DNA from: Thermoflexus hugenholtzii JAD2
GTDB lineage: Bacteria; Chloroflexota; UBA11872; UBA12225
Length of the DNA stretch: 34,093 bases
Direction of reading: 5' to 3'
NCBI GenBank assembly: GCA_945907765.1
Contig: CAMDTO010000014.1
Span: 1 to 34,093 of the forward strand
The notes under the pieces were generated by a model that had not been told where the DNA came from, searched no databases, and saw only the letters and a program-made list of their open reading frames with translations. Positions 25,257 to 34,093 of this stretch are shown piece by piece; the first letter of the stretch is position 1, and each line of letters starts with the position of its first letter. Both the position numbers and the translations under genes were made by a program.

Positions 25257-27869
25257 ATGAGTGAACCAACTGATCAAGCCGCTATTCGACCGCTGGCACG
25301 GAAGCGTGCGATTCGGGCCGCTACAGATACTTCCCAACTGGCTGCCGAAGTCCCGGGCGAGGGGGTACCGGTGCGCCCCAAACCACGGGCTCGTCGGCCT
25401 CGGTCAATTCAAGTCGTTGAGATTGCCGTGCTTCCCGTTCGTGACTTGGTCCTGTTTCCGCATATGGTATCCCCGCTGCCGGTAGGGCGTCCACGGTCAC
25501 TCAGGGCGATCGAGTACTCGCTTAGCCATGGTCACACCGTTTGCATTGTTGCCCAGCGGAACCCTGACCTAGATGATGTCGACCTCGACGACTTGCACGT
25601 CATAGGCACTGAGGCGCTCATTGGACGCGTGCTGAAACTTCCGAATGGAAACTCCTCTGTCCTGGTTCAGGGACAACGGCGCCTCCGGTTGCTTGAAACC
25701 GTCCATACCGAACCATTCATGCTGATCCGTGCGGTTGTCACCGAGGAGCCTCCCCCGAGCATCGGAGATCATAGCGAGCAAGTGAAACGCGTCGTCGATT
25801 TGCTCGACAAGTGTGCGAAGTTGAGCAAGAACCTCGCTGAGGACACGGTCGTTGCGGCGATGAATGTCGACGATCCCGGCCGATTGGCAGACATGGTCGC
25901 CTCGACGGTGAACCTTGAACTTGCCCAGCGACAAGCAACTCTGGAGATGCTCGATCCGGTAGCGAGACTGTCACACGTCGAGACAATCCTGGAGCGAGAG
26001 TTCCGTCTCCTGGAGTTGGAGCGTGAGATCCATCAGCAGGCGCAGCACGAAGTTGACGTCACCCAACGGGAGTTTTTCCTGCGGGAACAACTCAAGGTGT
26101 TGCAGCGGGAACTTGGCGACCTGGACGCGGGAAACCGCGACCATGACGAACTACGGACGAAGATTTCAGGCGCGTCCATGCCCGTGGTCGTGGCCGAGCG
26201 AGCCAACCGGGAGCTTGACCGCTTACAGATGATGCCGTCAGCGTCTCCTGAAGTCGGTGTGATCCGCACATATCTCGATTGGCTCATTGCCCTGCCATGG
26301 TCGGCGCGCACCGATGACCTTCTCTCGATTACGAACGCTGCGCGAGTCCTTGACGAACATCATTACGGGTTGCCGAAAGTCAAGGAGCGCATCTTGGAAT
26401 ACCTAGCGGTACGCAAACTAAGCTCACGGATGCGCACACCGCTGCTGTGTTTTGTCGGGCCACCCGGTGTGGGCAAGACGAGTCTTGGAAGAAGCATCGC
26501 CACTGCACTCGGTCGCAAGTTTGTGCGGGTCAGTCTGGGTGGCATCCGTGACGAAGCTGAATTGCGTGGTCATCGCCGGACGTACATCGGTGCCTTGCCG
26601 GGCCGGATCATTCAGGGGATGCGCCAGGCGGGCACAGTGAACCCAGTCTTCGTCCTCGACGAGATTGACAAACTTGGCATGGATTTCCGTGGGGATCCCT
26701 CGAGTGCGTTGCTGGAGATCCTTGATCCCGAGCAAAACGTCAACTTCTCCGACCACTATCTAGAGGTTCCATACGACCTCTCCCAAGTGATTTTTATCGC
26801 CACCGCAAACCAGTTGGACACCGTCCCCTCTCCGTTGCGTGACCGAATGGAGGTGATCGACCTCCCAGGGTATACGGAAGAGGAGAAGTTGCACATCGCC
26901 CGCAACTTCCTGGTTGGTCGGCAGCGGTCGGAGCATGGTCTTACTGAAAAGCACGTGAATTTCAGTGATGCGGCGTTACGCCGTGTCATTCGGGAGTACA
27001 CGCGTGAGGCCGGGGTGCGGAACCTTGAGCGCGAGCTCGCGACGATTTGCCGGAAGATGGCACGTAAGGTCGCTGATCTCCTGCCTCCGCCAGACCCGGT
27101 TGCGGTTTCGACTGACGGTGTAACTGGGACAGACGCGCCTGGTGTCCCCGTTGCGGTTCAAGTTGCTGCGGTTGAAGAAAATTCTGTCGCGGCAGGCGGT
27201 GATGCGGTCTCGGGTCGTCCAACGACCGTTACGCCGGCGGTGATCCGAGCGCATTTGGGTCCCCGCCGGTTCAGCCACACGGCCGCGTCGGCGGCCGATG
27301 AGATTGGGGTTGCGACCGGACTTTCATGGTCGTCGGTCGGTGGGGATATCACCACCGTCGAAGTGACCTTGATGGAGGGTAAAGGCCGCCTCGTCCTGAC
27401 TGGCCAACTTGGTGACGTCATGCGCGAATCGGCCCAGGCGGCGCTTTCCTACACCCGTAGCCAGGCTTCGGCCTTGAACCTCTCCGCGGATTTCCACGAA
27501 CGGACGGATATCCATATTCACGTTCCCGCAGGTGCCACCCCGAAGGACGGACCGTCAGCTGGAATAACGATTGCAACCGCACTCGTATCTGCGGCCACCC
27601 GACGCCCGGCTCGCCGCGATGTTGCGATGACCGGCGAGATCACACTCCGCGGGCGTGTGTTGCCGATAGGTGGCGTCAAGGAGAAGGCGCTCGCCGCTCA
27701 TCGTGCGGGCGTTCGAACCTTGATCCTGCCTGAGAGGAACCGTCGCGACATCATCGACATCCCTGCAGACGTACAGCGCGATCTCACGTTCGTGTTTGTT
27801 GAACAGATGGATGCCGTCTTGTCGGTAGCCCTGACGCCCCTGCGAACGCCGGATGTGCCACCGGTCTGA
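25257..27869 (+). CDS. lon: ATP-dependent Lon protease
   Basis: 870 residues from the ATG at 25257; the frame opens at 25233 and neither ATG has a good ribosome-binding site. It has an N-terminal LON substrate domain (~50-250), a coiled coil, an AAA+ module with Walker A GPPGVGKT (~401-408) and Walker B FVLDEIDK, and the protease domain with catalytic Ser767 (PKDGPSAG) and Lys810 (GGVKEK), spaced as in E. coli Lon. The linker between the AAA+ and protease parts (~609-659) is about 35 residues longer than in E. coli and is low-complexity, rich in Val, Ala, Pro and Thr. A TTGACG box at 25226 lies too close to the start to set a normal leader. Confidence 0.96.
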   Translation: MSEPTDQAAIRPLARKRAIRAATDTSQLAAEVPGEGVPVRPKPRARRPRSIQVVEIAVLPVRDLVLFPHMVSPLPVGRPRSLRAIEYSLSHGHTVCIVAQRNPDLDDVDLDDLHVIGTEALIGRVLKLPNGNSSVLVQGQRRLRLLETVHTEPFMLIRAVVTEEPPPSIGDHSEQVKRVVDLLDKCAKLSKNLAEDTVVAAMNVDDPGRLADMVASTVNLELAQRQATLEMLDPVARLSHVETILEREFRLLELEREIHQQAQHEVDVTQREFFLREQLKVLQRELGDLDAGNRDHDELRTKISGASMPVVVAERANRELDRLQMMPSASPEVGVIRTYLDWLIALPWSARTDDLLSITNAARVLDEHHYGLPKVKERILEYLAVRKLSSRMRTPLLCFVGPPGVGKTSLGRSIATALGRKFVRVSLGGIRDEAELRGHRRTYIGALPGRIIQGMRQAGTVNPVFVLDEIDKLGMDFRGDPSSALLEILDPEQNVNFSDHYLEVPYDLSQVIFIATANQLDTVPSPLRDRMEVIDLPGYTEEEKLHIARNFLVGRQRSEHGLTEKHVNFSDAALRRVIREYTREAGVRNLERELATICRKMARKVADLLPPPDPVAVSTDGVTGTDAPGVPVAVQVAAVEENSVAAGGDAVSGRPTTVTPAVIRAHLGPRRFSHTAASAADEIGVATGLSWSSVGGDITTVEVTLMEGKGRLVLTGQLGDVMRESAQAALSYTRSQASALNLSADFHERTDIHIHVPAGATPKDGPSAGITIATALVSAATRRPARRDVAMTGEITLRGRVLPIGGVKEKALAAHRAGVRTLILPERNRRDIIDIPADVQRDLTFVFVEQMDAVLSVALTPLRTPDVPPV

Positions 27870-27870
27870 T

Positions 27871-27901
27871 CGAACCAAGTGACACGCGTGCATCTGGTTC
27901 G
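27871..27901 (+). terminator. Inverted repeat after lon
   Basis: CGAACCA and TGGTTCG form a 7-bp stem around 17 bases that themselves include the self-complementary CACGCGTG. It begins directly after the Lon stop codon. The absence of a T-run makes intrinsic termination doubtful; it may be a Rho-associated or mRNA 3'-end structure. Confidence 0.35.
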
Positions 27902-27927
27902 CCCGTTCATGAGTCGTGGGCGTACCA

Positions 27928-29100
27928 ATGGCTGGCGGCGTGAATAAATCGGTTCACGATCGCCGTGTGACACGACGCGCCGTGATTGGGATCACAGTGA
28001 CCTTGCCCGTGCTGGGTGCATGCGTGGCCGACACCGTTGCGGTTCCGTCGTTACCGGCGCCATCGCGCGCAGTCCAGAACACCGAGGGAAACCCTTGGGG
28101 AACAAACACCTTCCTCCATAAGGAAGTCGAGGCGTGGAAGCGCGAACAGACCCTTTCGATGATAGAGGCCGCAGGGTTCACCTGGATCAAGCAGCAGTTT
28201 CCGTGGGAGGAGATTGAGCAACCACGGAAGGGTCAGTTCTTCGACGTCAAGTACGTACAGGGCACGTGGGAGAAGTTTGACGAACTCGTCCGCTTGGCAG
28301 GTCTGTCGGGTCTCAAGATGATTGCGCGGGTAGACCGTCCACCCGCCTGGGCAAGACTGGACAAGACCCGCCCGCAAGGACCACCCGACAACCTGAATGA
28401 CTTTGGCGACTTCTTGTTCTTGCTCGCATCCCGGTACAAGGGTCGTGTCAATCACTTCCAGGTTTGGAATGAACCGAACTTGGGCGAGGAGTGGACGGGT
28501 AAGCCTGACCCAGTTGGATACACGTCCATGCTAAAGGTGGCATACCGACGCATCAAGGAGGCCAATCCTCAGGCGTCCGTGCTTGCCGCACCCCTTGCCA
28601 TGAATGTGGAGCTTGGTCCGATCCATCTGAATGAAATGGATTTCCTTGATCAGATGTACCTGGCAGGCGCCAAGGGAACGTTCGACATCCTGTGCGCGAA
28701 CGCCTATGGCATGGACCGGACCCCGGCCGACCCACCCTCCCGGCAGATCCTGAACTTCCGCCGTGTCGAGCTCTTGCGTGCAGTGATGGAAAAGCATGGC
28801 GATAGCGCAACGGCGGTCTGGTTTAACGAATATGGCTGGAATGCAAGCCCAAAGGACATGCCCCGCGAGGAACTCATCTGGCAACGGGTAACCGACCGTC
28901 AGCAGGCGGATTGGACCGTTGAAGGCGTGGACTATGCCCGTCGAAACTGGCCTTGGGCCGGCGTTTTCTGCACCTGGTACTTTCGTCAAGTTGGGGATAT
29001 TTCCCCCTCAAAATCGGAGTACTACTTCCGTCTCGTCGACCCGGACTTCACGCCTCGGCCTGTCTACCACGCAATCAAGGCAGTGGCTGGGCGAAAGTGA
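27928..29100 (+). CDS. Clan GH-A glycosidase-like lipoprotein
   Basis: 390 residues from the ATG at 27928 (a GTG four codons earlier is possible). The N-terminus has an Arg-Arg pair (TRRAVIG), a hydrophobic stretch and lipobox LGAC (Cys32), so the protein should be lipid-anchored outside the membrane. The rest is a (beta/alpha)8 barrel of the GH5/GH39-like kind. The acid/base is Glu182 in QVWNEPNL and the nucleophile Glu301 in WFNEYGWN, spaced as expected for a retaining enzyme. The substrate is unknown. It is a paralog of the N-terminal half of the next protein (shared 'WIKQQ/WIRQQ', 'PPAW', 'WNEPNL' and a final 'RPxYxxxKA'). Confidence 0.82.
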   Translation: MAGGVNKSVHDRRVTRRAVIGITVTLPVLGACVADTVAVPSLPAPSRAVQNTEGNPWGTNTFLHKEVEAWKREQTLSMIEAAGFTWIKQQFPWEEIEQPRKGQFFDVKYVQGTWEKFDELVRLAGLSGLKMIARVDRPPAWARLDKTRPQGPPDNLNDFGDFLFLLASRYKGRVNHFQVWNEPNLGEEWTGKPDPVGYTSMLKVAYRRIKEANPQASVLAAPLAMNVELGPIHLNEMDFLDQMYLAGAKGTFDILCANAYGMDRTPADPPSRQILNFRRVELLRAVMEKHGDSATAVWFNEYGWNASPKDMPREELIWQRVTDRQQADWTVEGVDYARRNWPWAGVFCTWYFRQVGDISPSKSEYYFRLVDPDFTPRPVYHAIKAVAGRK

Positions 29101-29151
29101 TCCGGTGATCTCCCCAGACCACGTCGCGGACGGCGCACATCGTTCCCTCTC

Positions 29152-32100
29152 ATGATCCGAACCGTTGTCGGTGTTTGCATTTGGATCACTGCGATCGGAC
29201 TGTCCGGTCTCGGCTTATGGACCGGCCGCCAGGTCCTCGATCGAGGGGTTGTCTACGGAGACCCCGGTCTGCCATTTCCGGAACATGACGTGACAGCCCA
29301 CGCCGTCAACACTCAACTTGAACTTGAACCAGATGATTTGTCGGTGGCGCGGACCCTTGATCTTGTAAGGGACGCCGGGTTTGGTTGGATTCGGCAGCAA
29401 GTGTCGTGGGCGGACATCGAACCCGGACACAAGGGCAATTTCTGGGACTTCGAACGGAATCGGCCAACATGGACACGGTGGGACACCATCGCGAGGTTGG
29501 CGCGTGACCGGAACTTGCGGGTAATTGCCCGTCTCGAACTCCCACCCGCTTGGTCTCGCCCAGAAGGGTCGTACAAGTCGCACCCGCCGGTCAACGTTCG
29601 TGACTATGCCGACTTCGCTGCAGCATTCGCGTCGCGTTACCGTGACCAGATCGGCTATTTGCAGATCTGGAATGAACCGAACCTTGCGGAGGAATGGGGG
29701 CGTCGGCCAGTCGACCCTGCGGCATACGTGGAGCTACTACGCGCCGGATACACCGCTGCAAGGCAGGGAAATCCCAAGGTTCGCATTCTGACCGCATCGC
29801 TGGCCCAGACGCTTGAACCGGACGACGAGACGGCCGCCGGACTTGACGACCTTGTCTATTTCGACCGGATGTACCTGTATGGCGCCGCGCCCTTCTTCGA
29901 TATCGCAGCAGCTAATGGGTACGGTCTATGGACCGGCCCAGACGACCATCAGGTCGGGTCCTGGTACACAAACCTGCCACGGATCACGCTGATCCGTGAG
30001 GTGATGGTGAGGTATCGCGATACGGCCAAGCCGATCTGGATTTCCGAGTTCGGATGGAACACCCAACCCGTTGACTGGACCGGAAGACCATCGCCGTGGG
30101 GTCGGGTCGACGAGGCAACGCAAGCGTCGCACCTGAGTGGTGGCTACGCGCGGGCTGCGCGCGAATGGCCTTGGCTTGGTCCCATGGCAGTCTGGCTGAT
30201 GAGACAGCCTCGCGCTGAGGTGGGCGACCCAACTCCGTTCTTTGCACTCGTCCGCGAGGATTGGACGACAAGACCGGCGTACGTTTCCCTGAAGGCGTCG
30301 GCGTCAACCCATGTCCTTGGTGTCGGCATGTGGCAGGAATCCGCACCAGGGGTGACCTACGAGGGCACATGGCAGGTCACGGATGACCCAAAGGCTGCGG
30401 GTGGTGCGCTTCGTGAGACACCAGCGCCGAATGCGCACGTTCGCCTTACGTTTGAAGGCACCCGTCTTGAGGTGGTGACTTCGGTTGGCCCGTCACGGGG
30501 CGTGGCTTATGTCACCATCGATGGGTCCTATCTGCTTGCAAACGAGCGCCCTCGGAACCGGTTCGGCCAGGCGACGCTCGACCTTGGATCGCCACGGCCC
30601 GCCGACGCAAACCGGTTCCTCGTAGCGTCGGGGCTTCCGGATGGACCCCACGAGTTTGAACTTACCGTCAGTGGTGACGTTGGCACCGGTTCATCTGCAC
30701 CGGGTGTTGCTTTCGATGGGGTGGTGGTGTCGAGGGACCGAACTTTCACAGCCGAGATCGTCTTCATCCTTGGGCTGATCGCGTCAGGGATCGGCTTTCT
30801 CTGGCTGTTGCGTGCCCCAGTCAGACGGGCGCTGGTCGACGGTATTGGCTACTTTCGCGACGACTGGACTATTCATAGTGGCCGGATCAAAGAGGAATTC
30901 GGTGCTGTCGACAGTCGAGCCCCTCTGGGCAGTTCGCACACGGGCGCCGATGTCGGTCCACCCACTGCGACCGATGAAATGTCATCCGGGACGATCCCTA
31001 ATCGAGATCTTGCGAACGAGGTCAAGGGACCATCCCAAGGTCAGACTGTAGGTTGGCTTCAACGGGACTGGATTTCCGACGCCATTCTTGCCTTCCCGGC
31101 GATCTTGCCTTTGGCGCCGGTAGCGCTCAGCACGACTGTTGGTCGGTTCTCGCCAGTTGAACTTGGTCTGCTCGGGTTGGTGTCACTCGCCTTCCTCAGG
31201 GCAATGCTTCGACCCCAGCCAAAGGATCCGTACGGTAAGAACGCAGCCGTTGCCCGCTTGCATTTTCAATGTGATGGTCTTGTGGTTGCTGCCGTTGCCC
31301 TCGGAGTTGCTGGAACGGTCGCGGCGGTGTCATCTGCCTACCCGAACCCGGCCTGGCGTGAGTGGAGGCAGGTCATCATTGAACCGGTCACGTGGTTCCT
31401 GCTCGCCAGATTGGTTGCACGACGCGAGGACGCCGGTAGACGTATCGCGATTGCGATGATCGCGGGCGCCTCCGTAGTGTCGGTCCTTGCGCTTGGGCAA
31501 TGGGTCTTTGGCATCGGTCTTGTTGACGCGGATGGGGTCGAGCGCGCGCGTGCGCTCTACCCAAGCCCCAACAACCTTGCACTGTTCATCGGCAGAGTTG
31601 CTCCGCTTGCGGTAGCACTCGGCCTGTGGCCGAGTCCCATCGGTAGCCCCCTGACGCGATTGTGGTTGCTCGCATCCGTCGTGGTCATTGTCACTGGGGT
31701 GGTCGTGACGTATTCCCGTGGGGCTTGGCTTGCGGTAGGGATTGCACTGATTTGGATTGGTCGCAAATGGCTCACTTCGAGGCAAATTGCGATACGGCCT
31801 TCGCGAAAAGTATTCCTTTTGTTCATGGCCACAGTTGCTGGTGCAATCATTGTGATGTCAATGTCGGAGAGGCTCCGGCTCATGTTCGTGTCTGGCGGAA
31901 CCGGCCTGTTGCGATTGAGTGTCTGGACCGGTGCCGTGGCGATGATCCGCGACCACCCATGGTTGGGCCTCGGGCTTGATCAGTTTGTCTACGCCTACCC
32001 GAACTACATGGGTGCCGACGCGTGGAGGGAGCCAAACCTTTCGCATCCGCACCAGTTCCTGCTCGATTTCTGGATCCGGTTGGGCGTCCCTGGGGTCCTC

Positions 32101-32358
32101 CTGTTGATGGTTGTCGGCATCAGGCTGATCTGGAGGCTTCGCGCTGGTGATCGCTCGCGGAACTTCAACCCCCTCGTGGTAGGCACTTCGGGTGCCTTCA
32201 TCGTATGGGCTATCCACGGCCTCGTGGACAACAGTTACTTTGTTTCAGACCTTGCGTACGCGACATGGGCGCTCCTGCTTATTCATGACCTCGCGACCGC
32301 GACTAACCCCTCCACCCTCAATTCGGGGCATGGCTCATTTGAAAAGTCGAACGACTGA
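29152..32358 (+). CDS. Glycosidase / O-antigen ligase (Wzy/WaaL-like) fusion protein
   Basis: 1068 residues with an unusual domain order. An N-terminal membrane anchor (~5-25) is followed by a clan GH-A barrel (~45-385) with acid/base Glu175 (QIWNEPNL) and nucleophile Glu299 (WISEFGWN). Next come a beta-rich, possibly carbohydrate-binding domain (~388-530), a membrane helix (~533-553), a hydrophilic linker (~555-640), then about ten hydrophobic segments of an O-antigen ligase/polymerase (~645-1050). The latter has 'PSPNNLALF', YSRGAW (Arg857) and 'SHPHQFLLDFWIRLG' in the large extracytoplasmic loop. All glycosidase residues look intact. The frame is continuous, with no shift at the junction. 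It likely acts on lipid-linked surface glycan outside the membrane. No ribosome-binding site is obvious at the ATG. Confidence 0.85.
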   Translation: MIRTVVGVCIWITAIGLSGLGLWTGRQVLDRGVVYGDPGLPFPEHDVTAHAVNTQLELEPDDLSVARTLDLVRDAGFGWIRQQVSWADIEPGHKGNFWDFERNRPTWTRWDTIARLARDRNLRVIARLELPPAWSRPEGSYKSHPPVNVRDYADFAAAFASRYRDQIGYLQIWNEPNLAEEWGRRPVDPAAYVELLRAGYTAARQGNPKVRILTASLAQTLEPDDETAAGLDDLVYFDRMYLYGAAPFFDIAAANGYGLWTGPDDHQVGSWYTNLPRITLIREVMVRYRDTAKPIWISEFGWNTQPVDWTGRPSPWGRVDEATQASHLSGGYARAAREWPWLGPMAVWLMRQPRAEVGDPTPFFALVREDWTTRPAYVSLKASASTHVLGVGMWQESAPGVTYEGTWQVTDDPKAAGGALRETPAPNAHVRLTFEGTRLEVVTSVGPSRGVAYVTIDGSYLLANERPRNRFGQATLDLGSPRPADANRFLVASGLPDGPHEFELTVSGDVGTGSSAPGVAFDGVVVSRDRTFTAEIVFILGLIASGIGFLWLLRAPVRRALVDGIGYFRDDWTIHSGRIKEEFGAVDSRAPLGSSHTGADVGPPTATDEMSSGTIPNRDLANEVKGPSQGQTVGWLQRDWISDAILAFPAILPLAPVALSTTVGRFSPVELGLLGLVSLAFLRAMLRPQPKDPYGKNAAVARLHFQCDGLVVAAVALGVAGTVAAVSSAYPNPAWREWRQVIIEPVTWFLLARLVARREDAGRRIAIAMIAGASVVSVLALGQWVFGIGLVDADGVERARALYPSPNNLALFIGRVAPLAVALGLWPSPIGSPLTRLWLLASVVVIVTGVVVTYSRGAWLAVGIALIWIGRKWLTSRQIAIRPSRKVFLLFMATVAGAIIVMSMSERLRLMFVSGGTGLLRLSVWTGAVAMIRDHPWLGLGLDQFVYAYPNYMGADAWREPNLSHPHQFLLDFWIRLGVPGVLLLMVVGIRLIWRLRAGDRSRNFNPLVVGTSGAFIVWAIHGLVDNSYFVSDLAYATWALLLIHDLATATNPSTLNSGHGSFEKSND

Positions 32359-32404
32359 GCCCGGGTGGATTCAGCTTTGTGGCGCGGGGTATCACGGTTG
32401 ATCG

Positions 32405-33958
32405 TTGGATTGGTCGACTGAGGGACTTTTGACGACCGATCAGCAACGCGTTCCGGTGTCAGGCCGGACCACCTTACGCACCGTTTCGACGCCCAGTTCA
32501 GCTGTTGCCGTGACTGTTGGTGATGCCAGAGATGGCATGGTGTTCCCACACAGGACGGCCCCGCCACCCGCGTGGATGGTCGCGATCCCAATCGGGTTGG
32601 CCATCGCCCTCTTGCCCGCGTACTTGACCGCCGTGCTTCTCGTCGGTGTCGCTGGGGTTGCCGTCCTCATGGCACGTCCGCTATGGGCGCTCTTCGCGCT
32701 AGCGTTCACGGTCCCCTATCAGGGTCTCGCCGATTTCCGTTACCAGAGCGTCAACATTACGCCTACCGAGGCAGTTTTCCTTCTCCTGGTTATCGGATGG
32801 GGCACGGCAAGGGCGGCCGGTAGGGTGCCGGCACCGTCGCTCAGCCCCCTGGTTATCGCGATCGGCTTGCTGTTGAGCCTGCTGATCCTTTCCTGTGTGG
32901 TTGCGCCAAACCTGATCCTCGCTGGCAAGGAGCTGGTCAAGTGGGTTGAGGTCGCAGGCGTCACACTGATCGGTCAGAGCCTTCTTGTTCGCATTGCGGA
33001 CCGCCGGATGATGTTCCTGGTCATGACCGCGGCGGTGGTTTCGCAGGCGGTGTACGGATTGCTTCAGGCAACACAACACTGGGGACCTGACCATTTCATG
33101 ATCGGGTCATGGCTGATGCGTGCCTACGGAAATTTCGAGCAGCCAAACCCCTATGCTGGCTATCTCGGGTTGCACCTGCCGTTGGTGTTGTCGGTGGCAC
33201 TTTTCGGTGTCCGAACCCGCCCGGCGCGATGGTTCTGGGGAGGCGCTTCGGCCCTCCTCGCGGTCGCGCTGGTTACCTCGATGTCACGCGGTGCGTGGCT
33301 GGGGCAAATCACGGGCATTCTGACTGTCGTGCTGATTGAAAGCCGTAGTGCGCGCCACGCAGTCCTGACGTTCGGGGGTCTGGGTTCGGTTATTCTGCTT
33401 GCGTTGTGGCCGGTCCTTCCCTCAGAGGTGACCGACCGAATCGGCAGCATTTTCGGGTCGCTTTTCGCCGTCTTCTCACTGGCATCGACGACACTTACCC
33501 CAGCAAATTGGGCAGTCATGGAACGCCTGTCCCAGTGGTACGCGGGGTGGCAGATGTTCAGTGCGAACCCCATCGTTGGAGTTGGGATCGGCAATTACAA
33601 CACAGCCTATGCCACATATCGCCTGCCCGAATGGCCGGTGGCTCTGGGGCACGCGCACAATCACTACTTGACGATCGCGGCTGAGGCAGGACTGTTCGCG
33701 TGTCTCGCCTACATCATCGTCATCCTTGTCGCGATCCGGTCAACCCGCACGGCATGGCGAACGGCGACCACGAGATACGGTCGCGCAATTGCACTGGGAA
33801 CCCTTGGCAGTATCGGGGCTCTAGCGACGCACAATCTTGTTGACGTGCTGTTTGTGCATGGGATGAGCGTAACCATTGGCTTGTTACTGGCGCTGTCGAG
33901 CGTCAGTGATGAGCGTGATCCGGTTCCGTCTGGATTGATCTCACGGATCATGGAGTGA
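32405..33958 (+). CDS. O-antigen ligase/polymerase family membrane protein
   Basis: 517 residues from a TTG at 32405; the start is uncertain, as the first ~50 residues are polar and later in-frame TTG or ATG codons are possible. It has ten or more hydrophobic segments, with family landmarks 'FEQPNPYAGYLGLHLP', SMSRGAW (Arg ~295), 'NPIVGVGIGNYN' and a His-rich loop GHAHNHYL (~415-422), where the ligase catalytic His is expected. It is a stand-alone counterpart of the C-terminal half of the preceding protein and starts 46 bases after it, so the two are probably co-transcribed. It could be a polymerase where the other is a ligase, or the reverse; sequence alone does not separate these. Confidence 0.87.
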   Translation: MDWSTEGLLTTDQQRVPVSGRTTLRTVSTPSSAVAVTVGDARDGMVFPHRTAPPPAWMVAIPIGLAIALLPAYLTAVLLVGVAGVAVLMARPLWALFALAFTVPYQGLADFRYQSVNITPTEAVFLLLVIGWGTARAAGRVPAPSLSPLVIAIGLLLSLLILSCVVAPNLILAGKELVKWVEVAGVTLIGQSLLVRIADRRMMFLVMTAAVVSQAVYGLLQATQHWGPDHFMIGSWLMRAYGNFEQPNPYAGYLGLHLPLVLSVALFGVRTRPARWFWGGASALLAVALVTSMSRGAWLGQITGILTVVLIESRSARHAVLTFGGLGSVILLALWPVLPSEVTDRIGSIFGSLFAVFSLASTTLTPANWAVMERLSQWYAGWQMFSANPIVGVGIGNYNTAYATYRLPEWPVALGHAHNHYLTIAAEAGLFACLAYIIVILVAIRSTRTAWRTATTRYGRAIALGTLGSIGALATHNLVDVLFVHGMSVTIGLLLALSSVSDERDPVPSGLISRIME

Positions 33959-34093
33959 TCGGTGTAGCTACCGACCGCCTTGGAGCCGATTAGCGCCACA
34001 GATGAGCAGGTCGCGTCTTGACATGACGTCGACTAGCGCAAGTCGCCACCGATCTCCGTGAACCCGTTTCCCGTTGAATGCGGTCCGAGTACC

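Noticed and set aside
33959-34093. Possible C-terminus of a minus-strand gene entering from the right edge
   Set aside because: All three minus-strand frames are open at the edge and end at stops within 60-126 bases. None has a recognisable motif, so no frame can be preferred.

Overview
The window reads as chromosomal DNA of a GC-rich bacterium (roughly 60% GC by eye), most likely a member of Chloroflexota. The hints are twin-arginine or lipobox lipoproteins with long Ala/Pro/Thr linkers, RNase Y, a PnrA/BMP-type transporter, a RibBA fusion, and glycoside-hydrolase/O-antigen-ligase proteins. This placement is inference, because no rRNA or other taxonomic marker is present. Genes are densely packed, and six gene pairs share a 4-base stop/start overlap (ATGA, GTGA or TTGA).

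Layout. (1) 1-163: the end of an IS481-like element, with the start of a transposase running off the left edge, a terminal inverted repeat and a CCTAGG flank. (2) 163-3853, minus strand: a lipoprotein sugar-type solute-binding protein, an enolase-superfamily dehydratase with glucarate-dehydratase-like metal ligands, and an exported SGNH hydrolase. The first two share an 11-bp sequence in their promoter regions. (3) 4146-9393, plus strand: a complete BMP/PnrA-type ABC importer (binding protein, terminator-like hairpin, double ATPase, two permeases), probably for nucleosides or a similar ligand. (4) 9404-11739, minus strand: an OmpR-type response regulator and its histidine kinase. (5) 12025-14870, plus strand: a small SDR-like gene remnant, then a translationally coupled trio of CNNM/CorC-type membrane protein, tandem-GNAT acetyltransferase and two-helix membrane protein. 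(6) 14891-21083, minus strand: an HtrA-type protease followed by ribD, ribE, ribBA, ribH and an APH-fold kinase. (7) 21197-25124: coaE, then RNase Y with a coupled PHP phosphoesterase, and a second, divergent PHP protein. (8) 25257-33958, plus strand: Lon with an enlarged linker, then a surface-polysaccharide cluster. That cluster holds a lipoprotein clan-A glycosidase, a 1068-residue protein joining a paralogous glycosidase, a beta-rich domain and an O-antigen-ligase/polymerase domain, and a second stand-alone ligase/polymerase.

The riboflavin genes supply the whole route from GTP and ribulose-5-phosphate to riboflavin except the dephosphorylation step. RNase Y and the RNase AM-like PHP protein may form an RNA-turnover pair. 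The most unusual item is the glycosidase-ligase fusion with its paralogous partners at 27.9-34.0 kb. No tRNA, rRNA, CRISPR array or FMN riboswitch was seen.
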